Source: Alphaproteobacteria bacterium (GTDB lineage Bacteria > Pseudomonadota > Alphaproteobacteria > Micavibrionales > Micavibrionaceae). Taken from it: a stretch of DNA of 64,000 nt. Below, in pieces: positions 45,534-54,292 of the stretch. The notes below the pieces were generated by a model, which was not told where the DNA came from, searched no databases, and saw only the letters and a list, made by a program, of their open reading frames with translations. Made by a program: the position numbers and the translations under genes. Positions within the stretch are counted from its first letter, which is position 1, and each line of letters starts with the position of its first letter. The DNA lies in contig WGMJ01000014.1 in the NCBI GenBank assembly GCA_016125135.1, positions 1-64,000 of the forward strand. Reading direction: 5' to 3'.

Positions 45534-47180
45534 TTATTCCTGTGTCATCCAGCTGCGTAAAACTGAAACTGTTTCGGCTGGGTAACTTGTAACAATTTCT
45601 TCAATTTTCTTGATTGAGGACGCTTTAACCTGTCCCTCAACCTTGTTCATATCAATCATTGCGGCAGGTTCGTCATCATCTGCACTTTCCTGTGGCGGCA
45701 ACATTCCTGCAATATTCGGTGCTGAAAGGGCGGGGTTTGAAGCCATGTGCGGCAACATGCCCAGATCATCCTCATCTTTTACGGAGGGGGCTTCAGTCGC
45801 CAGAAGCCTGCCCACCATTGGCTGTAATACCAGCAGGATCACGAGGATGATCATGATAGCGACGGTTACAATTTCAGCGGCATCTAGCAGATCGGTTTTC
45901 TGGAAGCCGAAGAGTGTACTATCTACCAATTCATCATCCGCCTGAATTTCGGCAAACTGCATATTAACAACTTCAATCTTGTCGCCACGGGCCTCGTCAA
46001 AGCCAATGGCTGATTTTACAAGCGCCGAGATTTTATCAAGCTGTTCCTGCGTGCGCGGTTGGTATGTTTTATTGCCCTCGGCATCGGTGGTGTAGTTACC
46101 ATCAACAAGCACAGCAACGGACATTCTCTTGACTTCGCCAACCTCACGTACAAGGTTTTTCACCGTTTTGCTGATTTCAAAGTTTGTTGTTTCCTCTACG
46201 CGGTTTGACTGCGATGACGCGCCTTCACCAAGCGTATCGCCGCCCAAGCCGGCCGGAAGGTTGTTTTCAACGGAAACATTATTTTGTGCAGGTTCTTTAT
46301 CAAGCGCGTTTTCTTCGATTGTCTGGGTCGAGCGTACAACCTGACCTTCTGGGTCATAGCTTTCCTCGCTTGTTGAAATACGATCAAAGTTCAGATCGGC
46401 AGTTACATTGGCGCGTACTTTACCAAAGCCCACTGTATTGCTGACAAGGCTTTCGATGGCTTGTGTCATGCGCGTTTCATAGCTGCGGCGCATTTCTTCC
46501 GCCTTCATGTTCATCAGTGTGTCACCTTCATCGCCGCCACGTGCCAGAAGGCTACCATTGCTGTCGATAATGGAGACATTGGATGGCTTAAGTTCCGGTA
46601 CAGCCGAGCTTACGAGCGATTGAATAGCAGCAATTTGCTCTTTATCAAGGCTGTTCCGGCTATTGAGCGTAAGAAAAACACTGGCCGTTGCGGGGCGTGT
46701 ATCACGTGCAAACAGTTCACGTTGTGGCAAAACAAGGTGAACACGTGCGCTTTTTATCGGTTGCAAAGAGCCGATTGTACGTGAAAGTTCACCCTCAAGC
46801 GCGCGCAACTGGTTTAGATTCTGGATAAAATTGGTTGTACCAAAGCCGCTTTCGCGGTCAAAAATCTCGTACCCCATATTTCCACCATTCGGCAGGCCTT
46901 CTTGGGCCAGCAGCATTCTTGCACGGCCAACATCGTTTTCAGGCACCTCAATACGCGTACCATCGGGCGAAACTTGATATTTTATCTGTGATTCTTCGAG
47001 CTTGGCAGCCACGGCCGCCGAATCCATCGTGGAGAGGTCGGCGTAAAGCAGTTTCAGATCCGGCGTAGACACGCGAACAGAAACGAAAATGAAAAACATT
47101 AAAAGGCCGAGCAAAACCGCGGCCATGATGCCAAGCCTTGCGGGGCCTAGCTGTTTCAAGGTATTAACAAAACTATTCAC
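45534..47180 (-). CDS. fliF: Flagellar M-ring protein FliF
   Basis: A 548-residue MS-ring subunit. The start is a GTG at 47180 with a GGGGTGAG ribosome binding site seven bases upstream. The N-terminal membrane helix ([20 protein letters not shown], about 17-36), the ring-building domains with [18 protein letters not shown] and [13 protein letters not shown], the long disordered insert (about 270-340), and the C-terminal membrane helix (about 435-455) with a FliG-binding tail are all visible. It heads the early operon. Confidence 0.96.
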   Translation of the reverse strand: MNSFVNTLKQLGPARLGIMAAVLLGLLMFFIFVSVRVSTPDLKLLYADLSTMDSAAVAAKLEESQIKYQVSPDGTRIEVPENDVGRARMLLAQEGLPNGGNMGYEIFDRESGFGTTNFIQNLNQLRALEGELSRTIGSLQPIKSARVHLVLPQRELFARDTRPATASVFLTLNSRNSLDKEQIAAIQSLVSSAVPELKPSNVSIIDSNGSLLARGGDEGDTLMNMKAEEMRRSYETRMTQAIESLVSNTVGFGKVRANVTADLNFDRISTSEESYDPEGQVVRSTQTIEENALDKEPAQNNVSVENNLPAGLGGDTLGEGASSQSNRVEETTNFEISKTVKNLVREVGEVKRMSVAVLVDGNYTTDAEGNKTYQPRTQEQLDKISALVKSAIGFDEARGDKIEVVNMQFAEIQADDELVDSTLFGFQKTDLLDAAEIVTVAIMIILVILLVLQPMVGRLLATEAPSVKDEDDLGMLPHMASNPALSAPNIAGMLPPQESADDDEPAAMIDMNKVEGQVKASSIKKIEEIVTSYPAETVSVLRSWMTQE

Positions 47181-47220
47181 AAATACTCACCCCGGATAAG
47201 AATATAGAGAAATAGGTGGG

Positions 47221-47250
47221 TTAAAGAAGGTATCTCTTTAACTATTATAC
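47221..47250 (-). promoter_or_regulatory. Promoter region of fliF with a perfect inverted repeat over the start point
   Basis: On the minus strand TATAAT lies at 47249-47244. Just downstream, covering the predicted transcription start, is the perfect inverted repeat TTAAAGA-N7-TCTTTAA (47221-47241). No good -35 is visible, which suggests an activator-dependent promoter. The position of the repeat suits an operator. Two GANTC sites (GAATC 47285-47289 and 47320-47324) lie further upstream. Confidence 0.45.
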
Positions 47251-47374
47251 CTTTTCGGTCGCCTTTTTTCCATACTCTATTTAGGAATCATTTATACTCA
47301 TGAAATATACTTGAAAAGTGAATCAAATCTTAACGGGCGAATAGGGCGTAAACCATTTATTTACTTAAAAAAAA

Positions 47375-47403
47375 TTGACTAGCAGACAAATATATAATAC
47401 ACT
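47375..47403 (+). promoter_or_regulatory. Sigma-70-like promoter of the FlaG-like gene
   Basis: TTGACT (47375-47380), 17 bp, TACACT (47398-47403); a start near 47410 gives a leader of about 55 nt. An overlapping TATAAT at 47393-47398 is at the wrong spacing. The rest of the 285-bp gap between fliF and this gene is AT-rich without another frame. Confidence 0.4.
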
Positions 47404-47465
47404 GATAATTAGATAGGTGTGTCTTTTTGTAAGGATACAAAAGTAACACTGGTCGGGGAAAAAAA

Positions 47466-47951
47466 ATGATTGAGGCAGTAAACGCAAGTATAGCGAATGC
47501 GCCGTTGGTCCGCCCAGTAGCGGAAGTTACATCAACGTCTCGTAATATCGCCATCAATGTCGCCAATTCACAGGCGGCAGAGGCTCCTCGCTTTATTAGC
47601 CCTTATGTTTCCATAGGTCAGCACAAGGTTATTCTTCAGTTCCGTGATAACAACACGGGGGATGTATTACGGCAATTCCCGACGGCTGCCCAGTTAGAGG
47701 CTTATGCGCAGGCGCAAGCTCGCTCCGAGTCGGTTCGTCGGGCCGAGGCCAATGCCGTTAGTGATCAGGAAGTTATTGTTGAATCAAGCGTTCAGTACAA
47801 AGAAGCCCGTGCGGCTGTAAATGCCGATATCCAGATTGATATCGATGTACCGGAAGCACCGCCATTACCAGCCCAGAATACGCCCATCAGCATTGATATT
47901 CAGGTTACAGGCACATCGGCCCCTGTCGAGCAAGTCAACGCACAGGTATAA
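47466..47951 (+). CDS. FlaG-like flagellar protein
   Basis: A 161-residue protein with GGGGAA before the ATG. The central segment VILQFRDNNTGDVLRQFPTA (about 55-74) matches the core of the FlaG family, in which a Gly-rich turn is followed by VIRQIP. The N-terminal 40 residues are Ala/Val-rich; the C-terminus has Pro-rich tracts ending in QVNAQV. FlaG proteins influence filament length. The gene converges on flaF-flbT-flagellin, 30 bp apart, which supports a filament role. The family match rests on one motif. Confidence 0.6.
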   Translation: MIEAVNASIANAPLVRPVAEVTSTSRNIAINVANSQAAEAPRFISPYVSIGQHKVILQFRDNNTGDVLRQFPTAAQLEAYAQAQARSESVRRAEANAVSDQEVIVESSVQYKEARAAVNADIQIDIDVPEAPPLPAQNTPISIDIQVTGTSAPVEQVNAQV

Positions 47952-47981
47952 TCCAGTAAATTTCATCAGTTGAATTTTGAA

Positions 47982-48428
47982 TTATGACGATGCTTCGTCA
48001 TGCGGTTTTGTCAGCAATGCCGAGGCAATGTCGCGGTTGATGCTGATAAGCATTCCCAGCTTGCTCCGTGAGGGGGCCGAAATAATCTCGAGGCTTTGTT
48101 TAAAAATAAAATTCGCCATATTGATGATATTGCTGCGTAGGGCTTCCGGCTGGTCTTTAATGCTATTCGTCAGTGATGTGTTGTAAAACATTGACCAGAT
48201 TTCCCGGTTATTCTTTAGCGCTTCCTGTAAGGTATCATCAATTTGTGGTACGCCCTCTTCGGGCCATTTGTCTTGTATTTCCTGTAACTGGCGGGCAGCT
48301 TTTAAAAGGGCCTCCGCTTCAATATGGCGGCCATGGGGCTGGGGTGCCTTTTGCCTTTGTGCTTGGTAGGTCGAGGCGGCCACTGCGTAAGGATTGGGCG
48401 TTTTAGGCGGGAGCTTTGTGCCCGACAT
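47982..48428 (-). CDS. flaF: Flagellin synthesis regulator FlaF
   Basis: A 148-residue FlaF, which with FlbT controls flagellin translation and secretion in alphaproteobacteria. Features are NPYAVAASTYQAQ near residues 12-24, EAEALLKAARQL, NNREIWSMFYNTS (about 73-85), and IINMANFIFKQSLEI. It overlaps the flbT stop by 26 bp, and the trio with the flagellin-like gene is the conserved Caulobacter-type cluster. Confidence 0.9.
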   Translation of the reverse strand: MSGTKLPPKTPNPYAVAASTYQAQRQKAPQPHGRHIEAEALLKAARQLQEIQDKWPEEGVPQIDDTLQEALKNNREIWSMFYNTSLTNSIKDQPEALRSNIINMANFIFKQSLEIISAPSRSKLGMLISINRDIASALLTKPHDEASS

Positions 48429-48804
48429 GGCTTAGTAATTCCTCTTCGTGCGAGATCAATGATTTGGCTTCACGGAGGGCCTTGTAATAAGCCCCCTGAA
48501 TAATAAATTCGTGTATCTTCATAAAGAATAATGCGCTCGAAGGAGCTGCGCTTTGTATCTCGCGCACCATTTCAAAATATTTCTGGTGGTAGTCACGCGG
48601 GTTGGGCGAGAGATACATACACTGCACAAGAAAATAAAGCCGCTTGCAGGGTGTATTGGCTTCATCTTCAAAAATAACATCTTTCTCGCGGAGAATAGGG
48701 GCCTCACCATCAATCTGCAATTTGGTGCGCTGCTGGTCGTTCGTGATAACGGCAGTACCGATCAGGATTTTTTCACCGGGTTTAAGATCAATTACAAGCG
48801 CCAT
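48403..48804 (-). CDS. flbT: Flagellin mRNA regulator FlbT
   Basis: A 133-residue FlbT. In Caulobacter it binds flagellin mRNA and represses or stabilises it according to filament assembly. The family pattern LKPGEKILIGTAVI (7-20), REKDVIFEDEANTPCKRLYF and VQCMYLS (about 59-65) is clear. The start codon overlaps the flagellin-like stop by one base. Confidence 0.92.
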   Translation of the reverse strand: MALVIDLKPGEKILIGTAVITNDQQRTKLQIDGEAPILREKDVIFEDEANTPCKRLYFLVQCMYLSPNPRDYHQKYFEMVREIQSAAPSSALFFMKIHEFIIQGAYYKALREAKSLISHEEELLSHVGHKAPA

Positions 48805-49661
48805 TAGAAGTTACTTAATACCGCGCGTTGTTCATCTGTGGCAAGGCCAACGCTTGTGCCGGAGAGCTGCTGGCGTATTTGCAGCGAGAGAAGAGCGGCC
48901 GCTTCTTCGGAATAATCGGCGAGTGTTAGTTTTTCAGCGCCGCCCGTCAGGCTTTCCAGCGCGTATTGTGAAAACTCCTGCCGTGTTTGAATAACAGAAA
49001 GGCTATTGTTCAAATCGTTGCCAAATTGTTGCAGCTTTTCAATAGCATCCAGCACGCCCTTATAGGTGGCAACAGTGCCCTCAAGGCTTGAAAAATTGGC
49101 TTCAAGGCCAAGTGCACGGGCTGTGACGTCATCGCCCTGTGTCAGGACGCGGCCTGTATCATCATCCGTAAAGTCTGTGGCAATAACGTCGCCTTTCAGC
49201 AGGTTCGCTTTATCGGGTCCTACGGCAGGGTTTCTATCGACAACCGCATCAATCTTCTCAAGCGCTTTACCAAAGCGCTCTAGCAATTCTTCCATATGGG
49301 CGACAATTTTATTCTTATCGCTTTCTGTCGAGAATGCATTGCGCGCACGCACGGCAACGCCGCCAGCTTCTTCAACGATGCCTGTAATCTGGTCAACGCC
49401 AGCACGGGCGGTTTGAATGGCTTTTATGCTTGCTTCAATGCCATCGAGAATTTTTTGAATGTTGTTTGCTTTTTCGTTGAGAGATTGCGTGAGTAGAATG
49501 CGCGGATCAACACTCACAGATTCACTTTGCGGTACGCTGGCTGTGTCAGCTGATTTTGGTGCGTCAGGGGCCTTGGCTTTATCGGACGCGTTTGCTTTAT
49601 TGCCGGAAAGCCCCAGCAATTTGTCAGTAAAAGCACGCGTTATAATCAAATCTCCGACCAC
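48804..49661 (-). CDS. Flagellin-like protein with atypical N-terminus
   Basis: A 285-residue protein. The C-terminal 70 residues are clearly flagellin-type (DLNNSLSVIQTRQEFSQYAL at 216-235, then GAEKLTLADYSEEAAALL, LQIRQQLSGTSVGLA). The middle (QITGIVEEAGGVAVRARNAF) follows the flagellin D1 helix pattern. The expected N-terminal D0 segment is not recognisable; instead there is a short MVGDLIITRAFTDKLLGLSG followed by a Ser/Lys/Ala-rich stretch (20-50). The start is a GTG with AGGTGA just upstream. It leads into flbT-flaF. It could be a filament subunit, a cap/hook-associated protein or a decayed flagellin. Confidence 0.7.
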   Translation of the reverse strand: MVGDLIITRAFTDKLLGLSGNKANASDKAKAPDAPKSADTASVPQSESVSVDPRILLTQSLNEKANNIQKILDGIEASIKAIQTARAGVDQITGIVEEAGGVAVRARNAFSTESDKNKIVAHMEELLERFGKALEKIDAVVDRNPAVGPDKANLLKGDVIATDFTDDDTGRVLTQGDDVTARALGLEANFSSLEGTVATYKGVLDAIEKLQQFGNDLNNSLSVIQTRQEFSQYALESLTGGAEKLTLADYSEEAAALLSLQIRQQLSGTSVGLATDEQRAVLSNF

Positions 49662-49746
49662 GGGTCACCTATTCTAGGTACTATTTTAGTGAATGCGCTG
49701 TACTCCGCAAACCCATTTATACACTTATATCTTAAAACAGTATTTG

Positions 49747-49763
49747 TTAAAAAAGTTTTAACC
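49747..49763. promoter_or_regulatory. CtrA box TTAA-N7-TTAACC upstream of the flagellin-like gene
   Basis: TTAAAAAAGTTTTAACC matches the full CtrA consensus including the CC extension. It is 86 bp upstream of the flagellin-like GTG. On the minus strand TATAAG (49729-49724) is 15 bp beyond the proximal TTAACA half-site, so the box would overlap the -35 as in CtrA-activated promoters. Confidence 0.65.
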
Positions 49764-49803
49764 TTTTCCTGTTTTTGGCGGTTTTCTGCGGTTTGAGCCT
49801 TAT

Positions 49804-51570
49804 TTACACCAATAAATCGTATCGGGGCAGGCCTGTAATGGGGTCAATGTAAACATCAGGGCGCGATTCAACGGCTAAACCAGCTTCGACGGAGGCAGTT
49901 TTATGGGCGCTCCGCTGGTTGCGACCATCGTCCGACCCACCATGAAAGAGCGATCCGTTATTACCAAGGCTAAACTCAAGATTGCCCGCATTCGCTGACA
50001 AGCCATGTTTGCCCAGTGCCATTTCAAGGAACTGTGCATCACGTTGCAAAAGGGCAAGCGTTTCAGGTCGCTCCGCAATCAAATGAACATGAAGTTTTTC
50101 ACTTGCATCCTGACGTAGCTGCACATGAATACGACCAAGGTCTGGCGGGTCCAGCTGCACGGTGATTGATTTCTCGCCGTTCGTATTTGTTTTAACATCA
50201 CTCTGTGCAAGTTGATGAATTGCTGCAGCCATCTGCGTTGTCACCGGCATTGCATGTGCATTGTTAAGCGCTGTTGTTACCGGCGAAGCTGCAGCCGCAG
50301 CAGCGCTATGTGCAACAGAGGTTAAAGCTGGAAGCATATCGTCCGTTGTCCAAAGGGCCGATGTCATGATTGATTGGCCTTCAGGGATGTCAATTTCAAT
50401 GTCTGCGCCCATGTCTGTTGTGTGGCGTGCGCGGGCTTCGGCTACAGCTTCATGGGCTGTTTGTGATGCATTGGGAGAGGGGATGCCACGCATTTTCTCG
50501 CCATTCATGCTGTTAATGAGGCCGTCTTCAGCTTCCTGACCGATGCTGAGGCCAATTTTAAATGCCGCAGAAGCAACTTTGATTTCCTTGTCTTTAGGGT
50601 CAACAATTTTCACGACAACGGGTGATGGCGTGTTCGCCACGTTCATATGTTCAGATGCTTGTTCGGGAACAGAAACTTCTACGGTTTTTTGTGTTGCGTT
50701 CTGGATAGCATGTTCACTGGCATTTGTATTGGCGGCAACTTTTTTCTGTATGCGGTCCGTAACAACTTCAGGCGTCTCTTGCGTGAGTGGTTCTTCTGTA
50801 GTGGCAACTGGCTCCTCGATAGCATCAGCCTGTAAGGCTAGTTCTATCGCGTCTGTGCTTTGGACTTCGCTATCAAGTGGCAGCACCATTTCTGTGTTTC
50901 CTGCAATAAGGGGAGCTACTTCAGTAACAATTGCTTCTGTAGCTGTAGCGGGCGTACCTTCATTTACAACAACATTATGCTTGGCAACGGCAGAAACAGC
51001 AGCTGCGCTTGCATTTGCGGGCAGGGTTGGGCGCGTGACAGGCTGGCCTACAGTGTGTACAAGTGGCAGGTCATGCACATGGGCATGCTCGGATGCGATA
51101 CTGGCTACAACGGCACGGCCATCAAGTGGTGGTGTTACAACCGTGGATGTTAGAAGCGGGGCGGGTGTGGCTTGTTCTGGTAATGCTCCGGCAAGCATGT
51201 GCGGCACATCAGCTTGTGTAACCTGTTTGTGTGCAGGCAACTCTTTACCACTGTTGTTGGCTGGCACCGTTTGCGAGATATAGGCGGTTAGAAACGAACA
51301 ATTGTTATTCTCACCACTAACATGTTGTGGTGTCACGACAATGGTTTCGGTTGTTATATCGGCATCAATCTGCGCTGTTGAAACCGGTACGGGAACAGTT
51401 TGTGGTAGGGCCATGCCTAGCATAGCGGCAAGCATGGCTGCCCATTCATTGGCCAGTGTGTCATCGGCTGGCGCAACCATATTTTCATTGCCGAAAGTTG
51501 TCGTGCTGAAAGGAGAGGCCGGCGCAACAGAAGTAGCGGGTGTTGCAGAAACCAAAAACGGAACGGACAT
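49804..51570 (-). CDS. fliK: Flagellar hook-length control protein FliK
   Basis: A 588-residue FliK with an Ala/Val/Thr-rich N-terminal ruler region (about 1-440) and the Flg_hook domain (about 440-540): ITVQLDPPDLGRIHVQLRQ is the conserved LDPPxLGxxxVxL core, followed by ALGKHGLSANAGNLEFSLG. It measures the hook and switches export specificity. It is last in flgI-flgJ-flgN-fliK behind the sigma-54 promoter at 53632. Confidence 0.9.
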   Translation of the reverse strand: MSVPFLVSATPATSVAPASPFSTTTFGNENMVAPADDTLANEWAAMLAAMLGMALPQTVPVPVSTAQIDADITTETIVVTPQHVSGENNNCSFLTAYISQTVPANNSGKELPAHKQVTQADVPHMLAGALPEQATPAPLLTSTVVTPPLDGRAVVASIASEHAHVHDLPLVHTVGQPVTRPTLPANASAAAVSAVAKHNVVVNEGTPATATEAIVTEVAPLIAGNTEMVLPLDSEVQSTDAIELALQADAIEEPVATTEEPLTQETPEVVTDRIQKKVAANTNASEHAIQNATQKTVEVSVPEQASEHMNVANTPSPVVVKIVDPKDKEIKVASAAFKIGLSIGQEAEDGLINSMNGEKMRGIPSPNASQTAHEAVAEARARHTTDMGADIEIDIPEGQSIMTSALWTTDDMLPALTSVAHSAAAAAASPVTTALNNAHAMPVTTQMAAAIHQLAQSDVKTNTNGEKSITVQLDPPDLGRIHVQLRQDASEKLHVHLIAERPETLALLQRDAQFLEMALGKHGLSANAGNLEFSLGNNGSLFHGGSDDGRNQRSAHKTASVEAGLAVESRPDVYIDPITGLPRYDLLV

Positions 51571-51595
51571 GCTATAAACTCCTTATAAGGTCAAA

Positions 51596-52039
51596 TCAAG
51601 CTGTTTCAGACAGGCCGGCAGACAGGATTTTTGCTTTATCCTGTGATTTTTGGCCGCCTTTGTTGTATGTATCGGCCCCGCCGGTGAGCGCTTGTTTTGT
51701 TGCATCAATCATGCGGGTTTGTATACGACGCAAGCTACGGCGTACAGCAATTAACTGGTTCTGGTTCATGGCTGCAATATTGCGAAAACCTTCATAAGCC
51801 TCCTTGATCTTGTCTTGCCACGCTTCTTTTTCCGGTGTTTCAGATTGCAGTCGCTGCCATGATGCAAGCGAATATTGCAAAGCTTCGCTTGCTTGTAATT
51901 TTTTCTGCTGGAGAGCAAAGAAGGCCTCGCGGTTTTTCGCGGCAAGCGCCTGGTTTTCTTCAAGGCAAACCGATTTCATCGCTTCGATATTGTAAAGTAG
52001 AACCGCGCCTAGATCGTCCAGCGTATTACTCGATGCCAT
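51596..52039 (-). CDS. FlgN-like export chaperone (hook-associated-protein chaperone candidate)
   Basis: A 147-residue, mainly helical soluble protein. The pattern of long amphipathic helices (IEAMKSVCLEENQALAAKNR, KKLQASEALQYSLASWQRL, MNQNQLIAVRRSLRRI) fits FlgN, the chaperone of FlgK/FlgL. FlgN is poorly conserved, so the call depends on size, helical content and operon position. It overlaps the rod-binding gene by 14 bp and precedes fliK. Confidence 0.5.
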   Translation of the reverse strand: MASSNTLDDLGAVLLYNIEAMKSVCLEENQALAAKNREAFFALQQKKLQASEALQYSLASWQRLQSETPEKEAWQDKIKEAYEGFRNIAAMNQNQLIAVRRSLRRIQTRMIDATKQALTGGADTYNKGGQKSQDKAKILSAGLSETA

Positions 52040-52448
52040 CTGTCATATCCTTCTGTAGATTTTCAATTGCGTTTGCCGGCATAGGCAGGCTGTTAAGTGC
52101 GCTCTGGCCCTGCTGGCGTATAAGCTCGGCTTTCACATGGTCGGCAATGCCAATGCCGCCTGTTTTGGCAATCATCTTGCCGTATTCCTGCACCATCATG
52201 CCGCGGAAAATTTCTTCACCTTTGCCGCCGCCAAACATGGAATCAACTTCCACTGTTTCAAGCATGGGTTTCAGCATTTCGGCAATCATCACGGCTTCAA
52301 AATCCTGCGCGGCGCTTTCAACGGCTTTCGGGTCATTCGCTCCGTTTTTACCAACAGCAGATTGCTTGACGGCAAAGCCGGCCTTATCAGCAACCTGCTG
52401 GCCGGCTTGCATTAAAGCCATTGTTGTATCGGGGGACATACTTGCCAT
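52026..52448 (-). CDS. Rod-binding protein (FlgJ N-terminal domain)
   Basis: A 140-residue protein equal to the rod-binding half of FlgJ, without the peptidoglycan-hydrolase half, as is usual in alphaproteobacteria. The core AAQDFEAVMIAEMLKPMLE (about 47-65), then GGGKGEEIFRGMMVQEYGK and GGIGIADHV, is the conserved pattern. It helps assemble the rod through the periplasm. It is between flgI and the flgN-like gene. Confidence 0.88.
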   Translation of the reverse strand: MASMSPDTTMALMQAGQQVADKAGFAVKQSAVGKNGANDPKAVESAAQDFEAVMIAEMLKPMLETVEVDSMFGGGKGEEIFRGMMVQEYGKMIAKTGGIGIADHVKAELIRQQGQSALNSLPMPANAIENLQKDMTDGIE

Positions 52449-52466
52449 TTTTGTCTTTTATAATCC

Positions 52467-53591
52467 TTACAACGTTGTTATCTCTGCCTGTAGGGCGCCT
52501 GCTGCTTTAATCGCTTGTAGAATTGTGATGATATCGCGAGGCCCTACGCCCAGCCTGTTCAGGCCGGTGACAAGATCCTGCAAAGTGACGCCTTCTTCCA
52601 TCACAGCCAGTTTTACATTCTCACCCTGGTTAACCTGCACATCTGTGCGGTCAACAACTTGTGTTGTACCTTGCGCAGCAAACGGGTTTGGCTGTGATAC
52701 TTGCGGTGTTTCAGTCACTTTGATTGTCAGGTTGCCTTGTGCAATCGCAACGGTGCTGATGCGTACTTCAGACCCCATCACAATCGTGCCAGATTTCTCG
52801 TCAATCACCACGCGGGCAATTTGATCAGGCTCTACAGGCAGTGTTTCCACATCTGTAATCAGGTCTGTAATACTGCCGCCATAGCCAGCGGGCTTCATTA
52901 ATCTGACGCGGCCGTTATTGTCAGCCATAGCGATGTTGCTGGAGGCAAATCCGTTTATCGCTTCGGCAATACGGCGCGCGGTGGTGAAATCGGGGTTTCT
53001 TAAAGCAAGGTGCACTTCTGAAAGTTCATCGAGGCTGAAATCAATCTCGCGTTCAACAATCGCACCTTCGGCAATACGGCCGGATGTTGGTGTGTTTTGT
53101 GTAACAGATGATGCGTTACCAGCTGCTGTAAAACCAGATATTGCCAGCGGGCCTTGGGCAACGGCATAAACTTCACCATCCGCAGCCATCAAGGGCGTTA
53201 CCAGCAATGTACCGCCTTGCAGGCTCTTCGCGTCACCAAGGGCTGAAATGCTCACATCGATCCGTGAGCCTTGCGAAGAAAACGGAGGTAGGATTGCAGT
53301 CACCATTACGGCGGCAATGTTACCGCTGTTCAGCGTCTGGCCTTTAACGTTAACGCCCAAGCGCTCCAACATACCGATCAAACTTTGCTGGGTGAATGGC
53401 GAGTTACCAAGCTTGTCACCTGTGCCGTTCAAACCAACAACCAGACCGTAACCAATCAGGATGTTGTCGCGGACACCTTCGATATCAACGATATCCTTGA
53501 TGCGCGTTGTTGCCGCGTTCAAGGGATTCGCGACCCCGAGAGACGTGAGAATGAAGAGACCTACCAGCAGTATTTTTTTTATGTTTTTCAT
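52467..53591 (-). CDS. flgI: Flagellar P-ring protein FlgI
   Basis: A 374-residue periplasmic P-ring subunit. The open frame extends to 53657, but a sigma-54 promoter at 53647-53632 predicts transcription starting near 53622, so upstream codons cannot be translated from it. The ATG at 53591 gives a clean signal peptide MKNIKKILLVGLFILTSLGV-ANPLNA and a leader of about 30 nt; the ATG at 53609 is the alternative. Motifs include RIKDIVDIEGVRDN, LIGYGLVVGLNGTGD, and the C-terminal VTLQDLVTGLNRLGVGPRDI. It heads the flgI-flgJ-flgN-fliK run and is divergent from fliX, as in Caulobacter. Confidence 0.93.
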   Translation of the reverse strand: MKNIKKILLVGLFILTSLGVANPLNAATTRIKDIVDIEGVRDNILIGYGLVVGLNGTGDKLGNSPFTQQSLIGMLERLGVNVKGQTLNSGNIAAVMVTAILPPFSSQGSRIDVSISALGDAKSLQGGTLLVTPLMAADGEVYAVAQGPLAISGFTAAGNASSVTQNTPTSGRIAEGAIVEREIDFSLDELSEVHLALRNPDFTTARRIAEAINGFASSNIAMADNNGRVRLMKPAGYGGSITDLITDVETLPVEPDQIARVVIDEKSGTIVMGSEVRISTVAIAQGNLTIKVTETPQVSQPNPFAAQGTTQVVDRTDVQVNQGENVKLAVMEEGVTLQDLVTGLNRLGVGPRDIITILQAIKAAGALQAEITTL

Positions 53592-53631
53592 AGGGAGTTT
53601 GCCTTTCATGCAATAATCCACCCATTCTCCT

Positions 53632-53647
53632 TGCCAGAACCGTGCCA
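53632..53647 (-). promoter_or_regulatory. Sigma-54 promoter of flgI
   Basis: The minus strand reads TGGCACGGTTCTGGCA: -24 GG and -12 GC are 12 bp apart as required, and it shares TGGCACGGTT with the flgF promoter. The expected start is about 53622. Confidence 0.75.
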
Positions 53648-53730
53648 GACCGGCCAAAGCTGTTGTTTACGGGGGGCTAAAAGTGGCGTAAAATGGGGAT
53701 AGAAGAGTCCATCAGGGATATATCCAAAAT

Positions 53731-54186
53731 ATGAAAATAGAAGGCCCAGGCAAATCTGCCCCCAGTTCCAACGTCAAAAAGACCCAGAAGAAAAGCGGGG
53801 ATGGTGGCGGCTTTCTGGAAGCGCTGAGCGGAACCGACGAAAGCAGCGGCGTTACAGGGGCTTCTGCGACCCATTCTATTGCCAATATTGACCTTTTGCT
53901 CTCGGCCCAGTCGGTCGAGGACCCCACCGAAAAAGCCGCCCGCCAGCGCATGAAATTGCGGGCAGGGTTGCTGCTGAACGAGCTGGAAAAGGTACGTCAT
54001 GGCATGCTGACCGGTGAGCTGACAGTCGGCAATATGATTGATGTTGCCGATGTTGTAACCTCCCACAGGGAAAAAATTGCCGACCCTCAATTAACCGCCA
54101 TTTTAGATGAAATTGACCTGCGGGCGCAGATCGAGATCGCTAAAATGAAGATGGCCCTGGATGCCAAAGAGGTCCGAAACGGCTAA
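53731..54186 (+). CDS. fliX: Flagellar assembly regulator FliX
   Basis: A 151-residue FliX, the cofactor that couples early basal-body assembly to FlbD activity in Caulobacter. MKIEGPGKSAPSSNVKK at the start, the flexible Ser/Gly-rich region (about 25-60), and the conserved C-terminal helices with RMKLRAGLLLNELEKVRHGM and LDEIDLRAQIEIAKMKM are characteristic. It is divergent from flgI as in Caulobacter. No clear promoter was seen for it. Confidence 0.9.
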   Translation: MKIEGPGKSAPSSNVKKTQKKSGDGGGFLEALSGTDESSGVTGASATHSIANIDLLLSAQSVEDPTEKAARQRMKLRAGLLLNELEKVRHGMLTGELTVGNMIDVADVVTSHREKIADPQLTAILDEIDLRAQIEIAKMKMALDAKEVRNG

Positions 54187-54292
54187 ATAAGCCTGTGGAT
54201 TGGTTTTTTTGGCTTCTTGCCCCGACTCACCCCTGTTTATAAAATTTTCCCCTATTTCGTATTCGTAAGAGATCTTAGCCACGGGAGAAATT

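Noticed and set aside
47393-47398. TATAAT before the FlaG-like gene
   Set aside because: Only 12 bp from the TTGACT -35; the TACACT at 17 bp spacing fits better.
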